64,000 nt of DNA from Thermodesulfovibrio aggregans. Lineage in GTDB: Bacteria > Nitrospirota > Thermodesulfovibrionia > Thermodesulfovibrionales > Thermodesulfovibrionaceae. The notes below the pieces were generated by a model, which saw only the letters and a list, made by a program, of their open reading frames with translations, searched no databases and was not told where the DNA came from. Every line of letters begins with the position of its first letter. Position 1 is the first letter of the stretch. A program made the translations under genes and the position numbers. The stretch is from positions 124,001 through 188,000 of the forward strand of contig NZ_BCNO01000002.1 of the NCBI RefSeq assembly GCF_001514535.1, written 5' to 3'. This document shows, one piece after another, positions 8,710-17,134 of this stretch.

Positions 8710-9275
8710 AGATCATCCCTATTGTAAATATTCATTGCTTTATCAAGCCCTTCAGTAATCAAAGTAATGATTGCATCAGCTGCAACAGTCAACTTTTCTC
8801 TTATTATAGCTTTTTCTTCCCTTTTAAAAGGACTCAGAACATAATCTGATATCTCCTCTGCAGGATCTTTACCAATACCCAATTTTACTCTAATAAAGTC
8901 CTTTGTTCCTATGCTTTCAATAATTGACTGAACCCCTCTATGTCCACCTGAAGAACCATTTCTTTTTATTTTTATTTTTCCTAAAGGTAAATCAAGATCA
9001 TCGTGAACCACAATTAAAGACATGGGAAGAGACTGTAAAATTTTTTCATTGATAAATTTTTTTACAGCTCTTCCACTTAAATTCATATAGGTGGTTGGTT
9101 TTATAATTGCTATATCCTCATCATTAATCTTTGCCTCTGCTATAAAATAATCTTCTTTTTCTTTAAAATCTACATTAAGCTTTCTTGCAACTTCATCAAC
9201 TATCATGAAACCTACATTATGTCGTGTATTTGCATATTTTTTACCAGGATTCCCGAGTCCAACAACTATAATCAT
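8706..9275 (-). CDS. pth: Peptidyl-tRNA hydrolase
   Basis: A 189-residue enzyme that recycles peptidyl-tRNAs. Catalytic and binding residues N9 and H19 lie in GLGNPGKKYANTRHNVGF. The conserved VHDDLDLPLG (with the catalytic Asp) and NGSSGGHRG motifs are present. It follows rplY after 8 bases, the common prs-rplY-pth order. The sequence is full length and ordinary. Confidence 0.97.
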   Translation of the reverse strand: MIIVVGLGNPGKKYANTRHNVGFMIVDEVARKLNVDFKEKEDYFIAEAKINDEDIAIIKPTTYMNLSGRAVKKFINEKILQSLPMSLIVVHDDLDLPLGKIKIKRNGSSGGHRGVQSIIESIGTKDFIRVKLGIGKDPAEEISDYVLSPFKREEKAIIREKLTVAADAIITLITEGLDKAMNIYNRDDL

Positions 9276-9283
9276 TCAACTGT

Positions 9284-9925
9284 CTATTCTTCTTCCTCTT
9301 TTTCAGCCTTCTTGCCTTTCTTTATTACCTCAGGTTCAGGTGTTTCTTCTACAGGTGCTGCCTCTACTTCTTCCTCTTCAACAGTAACTGTAGCAATAAC
9401 TTCATCTGGATCTGATATAACTTTTATTCCTTCCTCAAACTTTATATCTCTAACATGGATTGAATCTCCAACTTCTAATTGAGAAACATCTACTTCAATA
9501 TGACCTGGAATCTTTTCAGGGATTGCCTCAATTTCAATTTCTGAAATTCCATGCTGTAGCACTCCATTGTCCTGCTTAACTCCTATTGGCTCACCAATAA
9601 GAATGACAGGAACAGTAACTCTGATTTTTTCAGTAGCACTTACTTCAAGAAAATCTACATGCAAAAGCTTTCCACTTACCGGATCAACCTGATAATCCTG
9701 AAGCACTGCCTGTTTTTCTTCTCCATTCAGTTTAAGAGTTACAAATAGTTTTTCCTTCGTGGCAATATTCATAAAAGGGAGAAGTTCCTTTGCTGTTATC
9801 TGGATTGGAATAGAATACCCCCCTCTGTACATAACACAGGGGATTATACCTTTATTCCTCAGTTGTCTTGCTACTCCCTTTCCTGTTTTTTCTCTTTTTT
9901 CTGCATTTAGAACGAACTTTTCCAT
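9284..9925 (-). CDS. rplY: Ribosomal protein L25, long Ctc form
   Basis: A 213-residue L25 of the Ctc/TL5 type. The N-terminal 5S rRNA-binding domain contains the usual KTGKGVARQLRNKG and PCVMYRGG. The C-terminal beta domain and an acidic, Glu/Ala-rich tail ending in lysine and glutamate repeats follow. It sits between prs and pth with a good Shine-Dalgarno (AAGGAGGAAG upstream of 9925). The tail is low complexity, as often seen in this family. Confidence 0.96.
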   Translation of the reverse strand: MEKFVLNAEKREKTGKGVARQLRNKGIIPCVMYRGGYSIPIQITAKELLPFMNIATKEKLFVTLKLNGEEKQAVLQDYQVDPVSGKLLHVDFLEVSATEKIRVTVPVILIGEPIGVKQDNGVLQHGISEIEIEAIPEKIPGHIEVDVSQLEVGDSIHVRDIKFEEGIKVISDPDEVIATVTVEEEEVEAAPVEETPEPEVIKKGKKAEKEEEE

Positions 9926-9940
9926 AGCTCTTCCTCCTTT

Positions 9941-10885
9941 TTATATGAATAATGAACTTATAGAAGTTTCTTCATGTATTCTTTTAATTGCTTCACCTAA
10001 AAGATATGCAACAGTAAGAACTTTTATTTTAGGACATTTTTCCTTTTTATCATGAAGTGGAATAGTATCTGTAACTATAACCTCTTCAAGCACTGAGTTA
10101 TTAATTCTCTCAATAGCAGGACCTGAAAGAACAGCATGAGTGCATGCAGCAAAAACCCTTTTTGCTCCTTTTTCCTTTAATGCATCTGCAGCCTGAACAA
10201 GTGTTCCACCAGTGTCAATCATGTCATCAATTATCAGAACATCTCTATCTCTAACATCTCCTATAACATGCATTACCTTTGAAACATTTGGTGCGTCCCG
10301 CCTTTTATCTATTATTGCTAAAGGTGCATCTATTTTTTTAGCAAATGCCCTTGCTCTCTCTGTGCCACCTGCATCAGGAGAGACAACAGTAATGTTATCT
10401 AAAAGATTGCTTTTCCTTAAATAATCAAGAATTACTGGAGTAGCTAAAAGATGATCAACAGGAATATCAAAAAATCCCTGAATCTGACCTGCGTGTAAAT
10501 CAATTGAGAGCACTCTATTTGCTCCTGCAACTGTAATAAGGTTTGCAACAAGCTTTGCTGATATGGGAACTCTTGGCTGAACTTTTCTGTCCTGCCTTGC
10601 ATATCCATAGTAGGGAATCACTGCAGTAATTCTTCCAGCAGAAGCTCTTTTCAATGCATCAATGATTAAAAGTAACTCCATGAGATTATGATTTACAGGT
10701 GTGCAGGTAGGCTGAATAACAAAGGCGTCAGAGCCTCTAACATTTTCTTTGATTTGAACCATTATTTCGCCATCACTGAATGTGCTAACAACTGTTTCAG
10801 TTAAAGGAATTTGTAAATAATCGCTAACTTTTTTTGCAAGTTCAGGATTTGCATTTCCTGTTATCAACTTGATACCATCAGGCAT
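9941..10885 (-). CDS. prs: Ribose-phosphate pyrophosphokinase
   Basis: A 314-residue PRPP synthetase supplying nucleotide, His and Trp pathways. The [16 protein letters not shown] segment, the catalytic flexible loop [10 protein letters not shown], the KRRD segment and the PRPP-binding [13 protein letters not shown] are all present. ATG at 10885 follows AAGGAG. It lies 48 bases downstream of tRNA-Gln on the same strand, with a short hairpin between them, and precedes rplY. Confidence 0.97.
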   Translation of the reverse strand: MPDGIKLITGNANPELAKKVSDYLQIPLTETVVSTFSDGEIMVQIKENVRGSDAFVIQPTCTPVNHNLMELLLIIDALKRASAGRITAVIPYYGYARQDRKVQPRVPISAKLVANLITVAGANRVLSIDLHAGQIQGFFDIPVDHLLATPVILDYLRKSNLLDNITVVSPDAGGTERARAFAKKIDAPLAIIDKRRDAPNVSKVMHVIGDVRDRDVLIIDDMIDTGGTLVQAADALKEKGAKRVFAACTHAVLSGPAIERINNSVLEEVIVTDTIPLHDKKEKCPKIKVLTVAYLLGEAIKRIHEETSISSLFI

Positions 10886-10909
10886 TCCAAACTCCTTAAA
10901 AATAAAATT

Positions 10910-10926
10910 ACCCTCTTTCTGAGGGT
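10910..10926 (-). terminator. Hairpin between tRNA-Gln and prs (partial terminator or attenuator)
   Basis: A 6-bp stem (10910-10915 with 10921-10926) with loop of five bases, followed on the minus strand by AATTTTATTTTT. It may define the tRNA 3' end or attenuate transcription into prs. The stem is short, so full termination is doubtful. Confidence 0.45.
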
Positions 10927-10933
10927 TGTTTTA

Positions 10934-11005
10934 CTGGGGAGGCAGGATTCGAACCTGCGAATGGCGGATCCAAAATCCGCTGCCTTGCCGCTTGGCGACT
11001 CCCCA
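10934..11005 (-). tRNA. tRNA-Gln (anticodon TTG)
   Basis: A 72-base cloverleaf on the minus strand. The acceptor arm is TGGGGAG with CTCCCCA, the discriminator base is G, and the T loop is GGTTCGAATCC. The anticodon arm GCGGA-TTTTGGA-TCCGC gives anticodon TTG. CCA is not encoded. It lies 7 bases after the ispE stop and 48 bases before prs, so it is probably cut out of an ispE-prs transcript. Confidence 0.96.
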
Positions 11006-11012
11006 AAATTAA

Positions 11013-11858
11013 TCAACAAAGGGTCTGAACCACCCTCGCCCAGTATTTTTCAAAGTTTTTCAAAGCCCTATCAGCATCCTCTTTATCTTCAAATACTCCA
11101 AATACAGTAGAGCCACTTCCACTCATCAGAGTTTTTTTAGCACCAGATTCAATTAATCTTCTTTTAATCTTATCTATTTCAGGATACTTTTCTAAAACAC
11201 TCTTTTCCAGATCGTTCCATAAATTTAAACTGCTAACATTCCCACAACAGAGCTGATTGTATAACTGCCAAATATTATTATTTATTTTTTCATACTCTGT
11301 TGTCAATTGAGTTTGTAGATTTAAGGATTCATAAGCCCACTTTGTTGAAATGCTGAAATCTGGTTTGACAATTAACAAAGTATAAGATTTTTGAATCTGT
11401 AAGGGTTTAATTATATCACCTCTACCTTCAACAATAGCTATTGGAAGATAGAAGAAAAAGGGTATATCACTGCCAATTGAACTTCCTATTTCATGCATGG
11501 TTTTTGTATCAAGATTAAGTTGCCACAGTTCATTTAGAGCTCTTAAAGTAGTAGCAGCATCAGAGCTTCCACCACCAAGACCAGCACCAATAGGTATTTC
11601 TTTTTTAATAACAACACGCACACCTTTTTTAATTCCCGTATATTTTTGCAAAGCTTTGATTGCTTTGTATACTAAGTTTTTTTCTTTTTTTATGGGCATG
11701 TTAATTTCAATTTCAACTTTTTCTGATGGTTCAAAACTCAGGGTATCATACAAATCTATGGCATGCATCAATGTGATAATATCATGGTAGCCATCATCTC
11801 TTTTTTTTAAAACTGAAAGTGTCCAGTTTATTTTAGCAAAGGCTTTATAGGTGAACAT
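11013..11858 (-). CDS. ispE: 4-diphosphocytidyl-2-C-methyl-D-erythritol kinase
   Basis: A 281-residue GHMP kinase of the non-mevalonate isoprenoid pathway. The ATP loop PIGAGLGGGSSDAATTLRALN (quoted here in part), the N-terminal AKINWTLSVLKKRDDGYH and the C-terminal MSGSGSTVFG motif are all present. The start codon overlaps the stop of the TPR gene by one base (TAATG), indicating coupling. It is followed directly by tRNA-Gln. Confidence 0.96.
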   Translation of the reverse strand: MFTYKAFAKINWTLSVLKKRDDGYHDIITLMHAIDLYDTLSFEPSEKVEIEINMPIKKEKNLVYKAIKALQKYTGIKKGVRVVIKKEIPIGAGLGGGSSDAATTLRALNELWQLNLDTKTMHEIGSSIGSDIPFFFYLPIAIVEGRGDIIKPLQIQKSYTLLIVKPDFSISTKWAYESLNLQTQLTTEYEKINNNIWQLYNQLCCGNVSSLNLWNDLEKSVLEKYPEIDKIKRRLIESGAKKTLMSGSGSTVFGVFEDKEDADRALKNFEKYWARVVQTLC

Positions 11859-13525
11859 TATTTAATCAGAGGTTCAATTTCTTTTATCTTTTTCTCTACC
11901 CTTTCTTTTAGACCTGGTTCTTTTTCATGATATTTCAAAGACTCCTGCCAACTCTCAAAAGCTTTCTTAAAATCTCCGAGTTCTTTATAGACATCTCCAA
12001 GATGTTCAAGAATTACAGGGTCATCTTTTACATATTTTGTCGCATCAAGAAGATACTTTAAAGCATTTTTCTTATCACCCAGCTTAAAATAAACCCATCC
12101 AAGACTGTCAAGATAATAACCATTAGTTGGTTTAAGCTGCACTGCCTTTTCTATTAGAGACTTTGCTTCTTCAAGATTAATGCCTCTATCAGCCCAGCTA
12201 TAACCAAGATAGTTAAGAGCTTCTGCATGGTCAGGTTTTAAAGAGATAGTTTTTCTCATCAATTTCTCAGTTTCATCAAATTTACCAAGCTTATCAAAAA
12301 CTACTCCTGCTACAAAATTCACATCAGGATTATCAGGAAACTTTGTGAGAGCTTTTTCAATATAGTCCTTTGCCTTCTGATAATCTTTTAAATCCATAGC
12401 AGTTTCTGTAGCATAAATGTAAATCTCAGCTATATCTTCGGCAAACTGCAGAATTTCATCATAAATATTTAATGCTTCAGTGAGTTTTTTCTGTTTTAAA
12501 TAAACCGTAGCAAGATTTAAAAAAGCATTGACCTGTTTTGGATTTATTGAAATAATCTGCTTTAATATCTGTTCTGCCTCATTAAACTTTCCTGTTTCAA
12601 TGTAGATTAAGGATAGATAATACATGAGATTCATGTCCTTTGGATTTTTTCTTAATAGGTATTCAAGCTCCTCAATAGCTTTATCATACTGTTTGGTCTG
12701 AAAATAAAGAAGAGCAAGCTTTTCATGAATCTGTTCAACCTCTGATTTCTGCTCTTTCAGGGTTTCAAGCTCTTTTATTGCCTCTCCGTATGATTTCTGT
12801 GAAAGATATAAATTTATCAAACGCTCTCTTGCAAAGAGATTTTCAGGATTAAGTTCCAATGCTTTTTTAAAATATTTCTCAGCTTCTTTAAAGTTTCCTG
12901 CAAGCTCTTCAACTGCTCCTAAATTTGTATACGCTGGCTCATAATCAGGATTAATCCCGACAATTGCCTTAAAACTATTTCGTGCTGATTGAAGATCCTT
13001 CTTTTCAATATAAATTACACCAATAAAATGTAAAGCCATGATATTTTCAGGGTCTTCTTCTAATATCTTTTTAAATGTTTCAATGGCTTTGTCATACATG
13101 CCAGTGCGAAGGTATAGATTTCCTATTTTTGAGAGTATTTCAACTTTTTTAGGTGATTGTTTGAGAACCTTTTCATATACTTCAATAGCTTCATTAATTT
13201 TCTGCTCTTTTACATAAATTAAAGCAAGAACCTGTAGGGCATCTCTATTTTCAGGTTCTTCCTTTAATACATCATTGATATAGCTTTTTGCTGTTTCAAT
13301 ATCGTCAATTTTCAAGTATGTATCAGCTAAAAGCACTTTAATAAATTTTGATGAAGGATCATCCTGCAATGCTTCTTTGTAAAATGTAATCGCTCTGTTT
13401 AGATCTCCATTTATGCTGGAATAGTATCCAGCTATGAAATTAAAGTATGACTGCTCATCATCAGCAGTTGCTGAAAAAGGTATAAAAAAAAGAAAGATGA
13501 AAGCAAAAACTAAAATGTAACGCAT
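11858..13525 (-). CDS. Exported TPR-repeat protein
   Basis: A 555-residue protein with an N-terminal signal peptide ending near SATA-DDE. The rest consists of about 14-15 tetratricopeptide repeats (recurring patterns such as NLGAVEELAGNFKEAEKYFK and YLGYSWADRGINLEEAKSL). It is probably a periplasmic scaffold for a protein complex. It overlaps ispE by one base. No strong Shine-Dalgarno is visible before the ATG at 13525; a -10-like CATAAT lies just upstream. Partner and process are unknown. Confidence 0.85.
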   Translation of the reverse strand: MRYILVFAFIFLFFIPFSATADDEQSYFNFIAGYYSSINGDLNRAITFYKEALQDDPSSKFIKVLLADTYLKIDDIETAKSYINDVLKEEPENRDALQVLALIYVKEQKINEAIEVYEKVLKQSPKKVEILSKIGNLYLRTGMYDKAIETFKKILEEDPENIMALHFIGVIYIEKKDLQSARNSFKAIVGINPDYEPAYTNLGAVEELAGNFKEAEKYFKKALELNPENLFARERLINLYLSQKSYGEAIKELETLKEQKSEVEQIHEKLALLYFQTKQYDKAIEELEYLLRKNPKDMNLMYYLSLIYIETGKFNEAEQILKQIISINPKQVNAFLNLATVYLKQKKLTEALNIYDEILQFAEDIAEIYIYATETAMDLKDYQKAKDYIEKALTKFPDNPDVNFVAGVVFDKLGKFDETEKLMRKTISLKPDHAEALNYLGYSWADRGINLEEAKSLIEKAVQLKPTNGYYLDSLGWVYFKLGDKKNALKYLLDATKYVKDDPVILEHLGDVYKELGDFKKAFESWQESLKYHEKEPGLKERVEKKIKEIEPLIK

Positions 13526-13556
13526 AAAATATTATGGCATAACAGGAGAGAATAAA

Positions 13557-13583
13557 AAAAGGGGGAGAAGTCCTCCCCCTTTT
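13557..13583 (-). terminator. Strong Rho-independent terminator after the 19-aa peptide gene
   Basis: An 11-bp stem: AAAAGGGGGAG (13573-13583 read on minus) with CTCCCCCTTTT (13557-13567), loop of five bases, followed on the minus strand by further Ts (TTTATTC). It separates the mini-unit from the downstream TPR gene. Confidence 0.88.
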
Positions 13584-13590
13584 AAAAGAC

Positions 13591-13650
13591 TTAGCAGGAA
13601 CCTTTGCATTTGCAGGTAGGCATTGCCTTTCCTGATACTTTCTTAATCAT
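13591..13650 (-). CDS. 19-residue Cys-rich peptide, unknown function
   Basis: The encoded peptide is MIKKVSGKAMPTCKCKGSC. It has an excellent Shine-Dalgarno (GGGAGGTG at 13656-13663, six to seven bases from the ATG), its own sigma70-type promoter, a structured leader and a strong terminator, which together make a complete miniature transcription unit. The C-terminal TCKCKGSC could bind a metal or be the core of a modified peptide, but no maturase gene is adjacent. The upstream gene is a DUF2148 protein and the downstream gene a TPR protein. I recognise no family. Length alone makes coding status uncertain; the signals around it are what support it. Confidence 0.6.
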   Translation of the reverse strand: MIKKVSGKAMPTCKCKGSC

Positions 13651-13660
13651 CTGAGCACCT

Positions 13661-13716
13661 CCCTTTCATAGGGATTTAAACCTCTTCATGAGGTTTATTA
13701 GAGCTTCATGCTCTAA
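13661..13716 (-). ncRNA. Leader with three tandem hairpins sharing an AUGAA loop
   Basis: Read on the minus strand. Hairpin 1 (13716-13698) has 7-bp arms TTAGAGC and GCTCTAA. Hairpin 2 (13696-13678) has 7-bp arms AAACCTC and GAGGTTT. Hairpin 3 (13673-13661) has 4-bp arms CCCT and AGGG, and its 3' arm directly abuts the Shine-Dalgarno of the 19-aa peptide. All three have the same five-base loop ATGAA although the stems differ, which points to the loop as the recognised element. The linkers are one and four bases. Transcription should start at about 13714-13718, so these hairpins are essentially the whole leader. Candidate cis-regulatory RNA. Confidence 0.65.
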
Positions 13717-13720
13717 CTAA

Positions 13721-13749
13721 ATTATATCAATTTAAGAAAAAATATCCAA
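13721..13749 (-). promoter_or_regulatory. Sigma70-type promoter for the 19-aa peptide unit
   Basis: Minus strand TTGGAT (13749-13744) and a perfect TATAAT (13726-13721) with a 17-base spacer. The expected start site is at the foot of the first AUGAA hairpin. Confidence 0.8.
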
Positions 13750-13786
13750 GAGAGAATTTCAAGTTCCTTACTACTTGCCTAAAAGC

Positions 13787-14329
13787 TTAGATGGGTTTTC
13801 TGTCAAAGAAAATATTTTTTCCCTTTACACTTAAGGGAATGCCAAGTATAATCTGGGCATCCATAAGTCCAAGTTTTCTTGCAGCAACACCTACTGAGTA
13901 CATTACTCTGTTGTCAACTCCCAGTTCTTTAGCAACTGAAACAAGAGAACCCACTGCAATACCCAGATCAATTGCCCTAATTGTACAGACAGGTCCTGCA
14001 TACTCAATTTCATGGGTCTTCTGCTTAAGAATCGTATTACAGTCATAACCGCAGGTACCACAATTTACTCCAACAGGTTTTTTAAAGTTCAAGCCAATAA
14101 GTATTAGTCCTTCAGCATCCCGCACATTCTGAGCATCTCTTTTAAAGAATTTATGAGTTTCCTTTTCGCCAAGCTTTTCCATCTCTCTGGCAATTGCTTC
14201 CTTTTCTTCAGGAGTAACAATTCCAGTAACAATTTCATCTTCTCCCTTTGCTTTAGGTGCTGTTCTTGCTGAGATGAGCATAAGCTTTGCCACTATTTCA
14301 ATTACTTCTTTCTCTGGATTAAGCTCCAT
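13787..14329 (-). CDS. DUF2148 ferredoxin-domain protein
   Basis: A 180-residue protein of the DUF2148 family (uncharacterised, described as containing a ferredoxin-like domain). Conserved cysteines lie in VNCGTCGYDCNT (about residues 98-110) and in AGPVCTIRAIDLGIAVGS. The N terminus matches the nitroreductase-like/DUF2148 pattern LISARTAPKAKG. ATG at 14329 follows AAGGAGG. The promoter and leader of the 19-aa peptide lie about 40 bases beyond its stop, so the two are probably separate transcripts, although read-through is possible. It probably binds an Fe-S cluster; the reaction is unknown. Confidence 0.82.
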   Translation of the reverse strand: MELNPEKEVIEIVAKLMLISARTAPKAKGEDEIVTGIVTPEEKEAIAREMEKLGEKETHKFFKRDAQNVRDAEGLILIGLNFKKPVGVNCGTCGYDCNTILKQKTHEIEYAGPVCTIRAIDLGIAVGSLVSVAKELGVDNRVMYSVGVAARKLGLMDAQIILGIPLSVKGKNIFFDRKPI

Positions 14330-14386
14330 CGATAAACCTCCTTAAAAAGATTGATTTAATATTTTATCATACAGTTAGAATAAAGG

Positions 14387-17134
14387 ATGCACAATAAGCC
14401 AGAACAGGACTTTCTAATAATAAAAGGAGCAAGGCAGAATAATTTACAAAACATAGACCTGATTATTCCTCACAATAAGTTAACAGTAATCACCGGGATC
14501 TCAGGTTCAGGAAAATCATCTCTTGCCTTTGACACAATTTATGCTGAAGGACAGTGGCGCTTCATTGAGTGTATGTCAAGTTATGCAAGAGTATTCATTG
14601 AAAAACTTCCAAGACCTGATGTAGATTTAATTGACAATCTCAGACCGACAATAGCTCTTGAACAGAGGAATCCTGTTAAAGGTTCAAGAGCAACTGTCGG
14701 AACTCATACTGAAATTTATGATTACCTGAGAATAATTTTCTCAAAGATTGCAAAACCCATATGTCCAAAATGCAACTTAGAGATAAAAGAATGGAATCCT
14801 TCCAAGATTGCTCAGGAACTTTTAGAAAAATATTCTGGTAAAAGAGCTTTCATAGTTTTTGAAAGTGAAGAACCTTCAGAAAAACTTATTCAATTAGGTT
14901 TTTCAAGAGTTTTAACATACGAAAACAGTAATGCAGTAGTAAAAGAACTTTCAGAGTTTAAGGAAAAAGAAAAATTGGTAATAGCTGACAGGCTTCGTAT
15001 TGGAGATATTTCAAGAGTTAATGATTCAGTAGAGATAGCTTTCAAAATGGGTAATGTCAAAGTTTATATTGTTGAAGACAATATTTTGCTTAATTTTCCT
15101 GCTGAGCCAGTATGTCAGATTTGTGGGATAAAAACTCCCGAATCTTCTCCAATGCTTTTTTCTTTCAATCATCCACAGGGAGCATGTCCAGAATGTAAGG
15201 GATTTGGTTATATACTTAAGTATGATGAAAGTTTTATTATTCCTGATAAAGAACTCTCTCTTTCAGAAGGAGCCATTGAAATATGGGAAAGACCATCACT
15301 AAGATGGTGGAAACAGCAACTTCTTAAAGGAGCAAAGCTTTCAGGAATAAATGTAAATATTCCTTACAAAAAATTACCTGAAGAGCATAAAAAACTCATA
15401 TTTACAGGAAATCAGTATTTCTATGGAATTAATGATTTTCTTGAAGAACTTGAGAGAAAAAGATACAAAGTCCATGTGAGAGTTTTCCTCTCAAAGATAA
15501 GAAAGCCTTCTTTGTGTCCTTTGTGTAAAGGAAAACGATTAAGACAAGAAGCATTGATGTTCAAAATAAATGGCTTGGATATTGGTGATTTAAACTTTAT
15601 GTCAGTAAAGGAACTTCAAAAATGGATTGATTCACTGAAACTTTCCGAGGAACAAGCCAAAATTGCCGAAGAACCTCTAAAACAAATCTCTGAAAAACTT
15701 AGTTTTCTTCAAAGAGTAGGACTTGGTTATTTAACTCTTGACAGACAGATTAAAACTCTCTCTGGTGGAGAGTATCAAAGACTTAATATATCAAATCAGC
15801 TTGCCAATAAGCTTACAGCCACTCTTTATGTTCTTGATGAACCAACAGTTGGACTTCATCCAAGAGATACAGACAGAATTGTCAAAGTTATGAAAGAGCT
15901 CACAGATTATGGAAACACTGTTGTAGTTGTAGAACATGACAGGGATGTAATTAAACAGGCAGACTGGATAGTAGAACTCGGTCCTGGAGGTGGTATCTCA
16001 GGTGGAAGAATTATTTATTCAGGTGAGATGAAAAATTTTTTACAGATGAATACGCCTACTTCAAACTATCTTAAAGAAAAAAATGAGCATTCAGTAAGCA
16101 AACCTTCCCGAATTTACAAAGAATTCATAACATTAAAAAATGCAAGGGGGCATAATCTTAAAAACATCACAGTCCATTTTCCAATGAATGCTCTCACAGT
16201 GGTAACAGGTATTTCAGGTTCAGGTAAAAGTTCTCTTGTTGTTGATACATTTTACAGAGCAGTAGCAAATCAGCTCGGTATGTCCAATGAAGAACCTCTA
16301 CCCTATGATGAGATTGAAGGAGTAAAAAATATTAAAACAATAAAGCTTATTGATCAGTCTCCAATTGGTAAAACACCAAAATCCATGCCTGTTACCTATC
16401 TCGGTCTTTATGGTAAAATTAGAGATATCTTTGCCGCTCAAAAGGATGCCAAAGTAAGAGGATTGTCAGCAGGTGCTTTTTCTGTAAACAGTCCAGAAGG
16501 TCAATGCCCGACCTGTAAAGGTGAAGGTTTTATAAGAGTTCAGATGTATTTTTTTGAAGATCTATTCTTGCCCTGTGAAGACTGTGAAGGGAAGAGATTT
16601 AAAAAAGAAGTTCTGGAAGTAAAATACAAGGATAAAAACATCCATGAAGTATTATCAATGAGCTTTGATGAAGCATATGATTTTTTTTACGATGAATTTG
16701 CATTAAGAGAAAAAATTAATATTGTAAGAGAATTGGGACTTGGTTATCTAAGATTGGGTCAACCAGCAACAACTCTTTCTGGTGGCGAAGCACAGAGAAT
16801 CAAAATCTGCGAAGAGATTCTCAATTCAGTTACAGCCAAAAAATCAAATCTTAAGGGCTTTATTTACATTCTTGATGAACCTACTGTGGGACTTCACTAT
16901 GAAGATGTAAAAAAATTTCTTAATATTGTTAAGAAACTAATTGATAAATCAGCAACAGTAATCATAATTGAACACAATCTTCAGGTAATAGCAGAGGCTC
17001 AATGGATCATTGATCTTGGTCCAGAAGGTGGTGATGAAGGAGGCTACCTTGTCTATGAAGGTAACCTCCTCGATTTTCTTAAAATCAATAAATCCTATAC
17101 GGCAAAATATCTAAAAGAATACTTAAAATCTTAA
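14387..17134 (+). CDS. uvrA: UvrA-family excinuclease ATPase (divergent)
   Basis: A 915-residue protein with two ABC ATPase modules and zinc-binding Cys pairs, as in UvrA of nucleotide excision repair. It has two Walker A motifs ([11 protein letters not shown] and [11 protein letters not shown]) and signature motifs LSGGEYQR and LSGGEAQR, each followed by LDEPTVGLH. Zinc modules include CQICG...CPECKG and CPTCKGEGF...CEDCEGKRF. It differs from canonical UvrA in the first signature (Y for A) and in a shorter segment between the first zinc pair region and the first CxxC (the UvrB-binding region). It may be the cell's only UvrA or a paralogue. A TAGAAT box ends five bases before the ATG, so the mRNA may be leaderless. 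The 3' end overlaps the convergent baeRF gene by 12 bases. Confidence 0.85.
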   Translation: MHNKPEQDFLIIKGARQNNLQNIDLIIPHNKLTVITGISGSGKSSLAFDTIYAEGQWRFIECMSSYARVFIEKLPRPDVDLIDNLRPTIALEQRNPVKGSRATVGTHTEIYDYLRIIFSKIAKPICPKCNLEIKEWNPSKIAQELLEKYSGKRAFIVFESEEPSEKLIQLGFSRVLTYENSNAVVKELSEFKEKEKLVIADRLRIGDISRVNDSVEIAFKMGNVKVYIVEDNILLNFPAEPVCQICGIKTPESSPMLFSFNHPQGACPECKGFGYILKYDESFIIPDKELSLSEGAIEIWERPSLRWWKQQLLKGAKLSGINVNIPYKKLPEEHKKLIFTGNQYFYGINDFLEELERKRYKVHVRVFLSKIRKPSLCPLCKGKRLRQEALMFKINGLDIGDLNFMSVKELQKWIDSLKLSEEQAKIAEEPLKQISEKLSFLQRVGLGYLTLDRQIKTLSGGEYQRLNISNQLANKLTATLYVLDEPTVGLHPRDTDRIVKVMKELTDYGNTVVVVEHDRDVIKQADWIVELGPGGGISGGRIIYSGEMKNFLQMNTPTSNYLKEKNEHSVSKPSRIYKEFITLKNARGHNLKNITVHFPMNALTVVTGISGSGKSSLVVDTFYRAVANQLGMSNEEPLPYDEIEGVKNIKTIKLIDQSPIGKTPKSMPVTYLGLYGKIRDIFAAQKDAKVRGLSAGAFSVNSPEGQCPTCKGEGFIRVQMYFFEDLFLPCEDCEGKRFKKEVLEVKYKDKNIHEVLSMSFDEAYDFFYDEFALREKINIVRELGLGYLRLGQPATTLSGGEAQRIKICEEILNSVTAKKSNLKGFIYILDEPTVGLHYEDVKKFLNIVKKLIDKSATVIIIEHNLQVIAEAQWIIDLGPEGGDEGGYLVYEGNLLDFLKINKSYTAKYLKEYLKS

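Noticed and set aside
9205-9482. Plus-strand serine/proline-rich frames opposite rplY and pth
   Set aside because: They are antisense to well-conserved genes and have no ribosome site.
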